A DNA stretch of 64,000 nt from Pectobacterium araliae (GTDB lineage Bacteria; Pseudomonadota; Gammaproteobacteria; Enterobacterales; Enterobacteriaceae): positions 930,001-994,000 of the forward strand of contig NZ_AP028908.1 of NCBI RefSeq assembly GCF_037076465.1, read 5' to 3'. A program made the position numbers and the translations under genes. Shown in pieces: positions 62,749 through 64,000 of the stretch. The notes beneath the pieces were generated by a model. That model was not told the DNA's origin, made no database searches, and saw nothing but the letters and a program-made list of their open reading frames with translations. How positions within the stretch are numbered: position 1 is the first letter of the stretch; every line of letters starts with the position of its first letter.

Positions 62749-64000
62749 ATGTTTAGAATCTATCACTCCAATCAGTTGGATATCTTGAAAGAACTGATGG
62801 TTGAGCTGATAAAACGTCAGCCGCTTGCGGACCCCTTCCAGCAGGAAGTGATTTTGGTGCAAAGCCCCGGGATGGCGCAGTGGCTGCAAATTGAACTGGC
62901 TGGGGATTTTGGTATTGCTGCCAACATCCAATTCCCGTTGCCCGGCGTTTTCTTGTGGAATATGTGTCGCTATGTGCTGTCAGATATTCCAAAAGAAAGT
63001 GCCTTCAGCAAGGATGCGATGACGTGGAAGCTCATGCATTTGCTGCCTGATTTACTGGCACAGCCTGATTTTGCGGCGCTTAACCACTATTTGCAGGATG
63101 ATGATAACCAGCGAAAGCTGCATCAACTGGCCGGGCGCGTGGCGGATCTTTTTGACCAATACTTGATTTATCGCCCCGAGTGGATCAAAGCATGGCAAGA
63201 GGGGAAACAGGTTGACGATCTCGGTGGTAACCAGCTGTGGCAGTCGGCGCTGTGGCGTGCGCTGGTGGATTACACGCGAGAACTGGCGCAACCTGAATGG
63301 CACCATGCGATTCTGTATCAACGCTTTATCAAGGCGTTAGAGCAGGCAAACGTGTGTCCGAAAGGCTTGCCGCCACGGGTTTTTATCTGCGGTATTTCAG
63401 CGCTTCCCCCTATCTATTTACAGGCGTTGAATGCGCTAGCGCAGCACATTGATGTGCACCTGCTGTTTACCAACCCTTGCCGCCATTATTGGAGTGACAT
63501 TCAGGATTATAAATTTTTGGCGAAGCTAAAGGCCCGCAATCGTCGCCTACATCGTTTTGACGGTGAGCAGACTGATGAAACCCGCTCGCTCTTTCGCGAT
63601 CCCTCACAGGCAGACATGCTGTTCAATGACGACGGTAAACAATCAATTAATAACCCGTTGCTGGCATCGTGGGGCAAACTGGGGCGAGATAATCTTTATC
63701 TGCTGGCTGAGCTGGATAACGTGCAGGAGATCGATGCCTTTGTTGAGTCGGATGGCAAAAATCTGCTGCAAACCTTGCAGCGCGATATTCTTGAGCTGGA
63801 AGACCACGCACTGGTGGCCGTTAGCCACGAAACACAAAATACCAGCACGCAAAAGCGTCGATTGGCACTCGACGATCGTTCGGTTGATTTTCACGCCTGC
63901 CATAGCCCGCAGCGCGAGGTAGAAGTGCTTCACGATCGGCTATTGGCCATGATGGCGGACGATCCTGAACTGATGCCGCGCGACGTCATTGTGATGATGG
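62749..64000 (+). CDS. recC: Exodeoxyribonuclease V subunit RecC, 5' part
   Basis: About 417 residues are visible and the gene runs off the right edge. It begins MFRIYHSNQLDILKELMVEL. Clear RecC blocks are ILVQSPGMAQWLQIEL, VFICGISALPPIYLQALNAL and CHSPQREVEVLHDRLLAMM. RecC recognises Chi and holds RecB and RecD in the RecBCD helicase-nuclease. A CAGGAG site precedes the start. It follows the pseudopilin set, as in E. coli. Confidence 0.95.
   Translation, partial: MFRIYHSNQLDILKELMVELIKRQPLADPFQQEVILVQSPGMAQWLQIELAGDFGIAANIQFPLPGVFLWNMCRYVLSDIPKESAFSKDAMTWKLMHLLPDLLAQPDFAALNHYLQDDDNQRKLHQLAGRVADLFDQYLIYRPEWIKAWQEGKQVDDLGGNQLWQSALWRALVDYTRELAQPEWHHAILYQRFIKALEQANVCPKGLPPRVFICGISALPPIYLQALNALAQHIDVHLLFTNPCRHYWSDIQDYKFLAKLKARNRRLHRFDGEQTDETRSLFRDPSQADMLFNDDGKQSINNPLLASWGKLGRDNLYLLAELDNVQEIDAFVESDGKNLLQTLQRDILELEDHALVAVSHETQNTSTQKRRLALDDRSVDFHACHSPQREVEVLHDRLLAMMADDPELMPRDVIVMM

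Overview
The window is chromosomal DNA of a soft-rot enterobacterium, most likely Pectobacterium. The evidence is an Svx-type secreted metalloprotease, SpeC/MltC/MutY/TrmB/RppH/PtsP/Lgt/ThyA/RecC proteins very close to the enterobacterial versions, and an E. coli-like gene order in the right half. I had no database, so all family names come from reading the translated sequence.

Layout. 1-5.7 kb: an svx-like gene cut by the left edge, a PAS-LuxR regulator with an NCS1 (cytosine-type) permease, a GNAT acetyltransferase and an AraC regulator. 5.9-10.3 kb: a sugar-acid cassette, DUF2264 protein - LacY-like symporter - GH88 unsaturated glucuronyl hydrolase, with the AraC regulator divergent to it. 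10.4-13.4 kb: a Gfo/Idh oxidoreductase and a rhodanese, followed by a deletion scar where the 3' ends of an ABC ATPase and a CapA-type gene abut. 13.7-16 kb: a FhuE-like ferric-siderophore receptor behind a probable Fur box. 16.2-24.3 kb: a chaperone-usher fimbrial operon, a divergent MarT/FidL-like regulatory pair and a LOG pseudogene. 24.5-32.2 kb: accessory metabolism and stress genes (CueP with a CueR promoter, a VOC protein, TetR with a quinone reductase, a secreted esterase with an OhrR-like regulator, a NepI-like efflux pump with an AraC regulator).

32.16-35.37 kb is a decayed island at tRNA-Phe. A direct repeat of about 140 bp flanks a frameshifted DUF4062 gene, a ccdAB module with a dead toxin, two tandem Xre-type repressors with operator palindromes, and an Nlp-type gene with a nonsense codon. 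tRNA-Phe is followed by speC, as pheV and speC lie together in E. coli. A group II intron lies directly after the speC terminator and ends one base from the ansP stop codon. Its reverse transcriptase is frameshifted.

40.2-48.1 kb: ansP, a TetR regulator, a split Tm-1-like pair (UPF0261 plus a TIM-barrel protein), a DUF2628 membrane protein, a secreted alpha/beta hydrolase and a membrane AraC regulator. 48.1-64 kb is conserved core: mltC, yggX, mutY, trmB, yggL, yggN, tas, ygdR-like, mutH, rppH, ptsP, lgt, thyA, ppdA, ppdB, ygdB, ppdC and the 5' part of recC.

The accessory left half carries an unusual number of broken genes. Several of the breaks look like single-base losses, so each should be checked against reads before it is treated as biology. 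The items most worth pursuing are the DUF2264-GH88 cassette, the tRNA-Phe island remnant with its DUF4062 gene, the group II intron placement, and a possible leader peptide upstream of speC.
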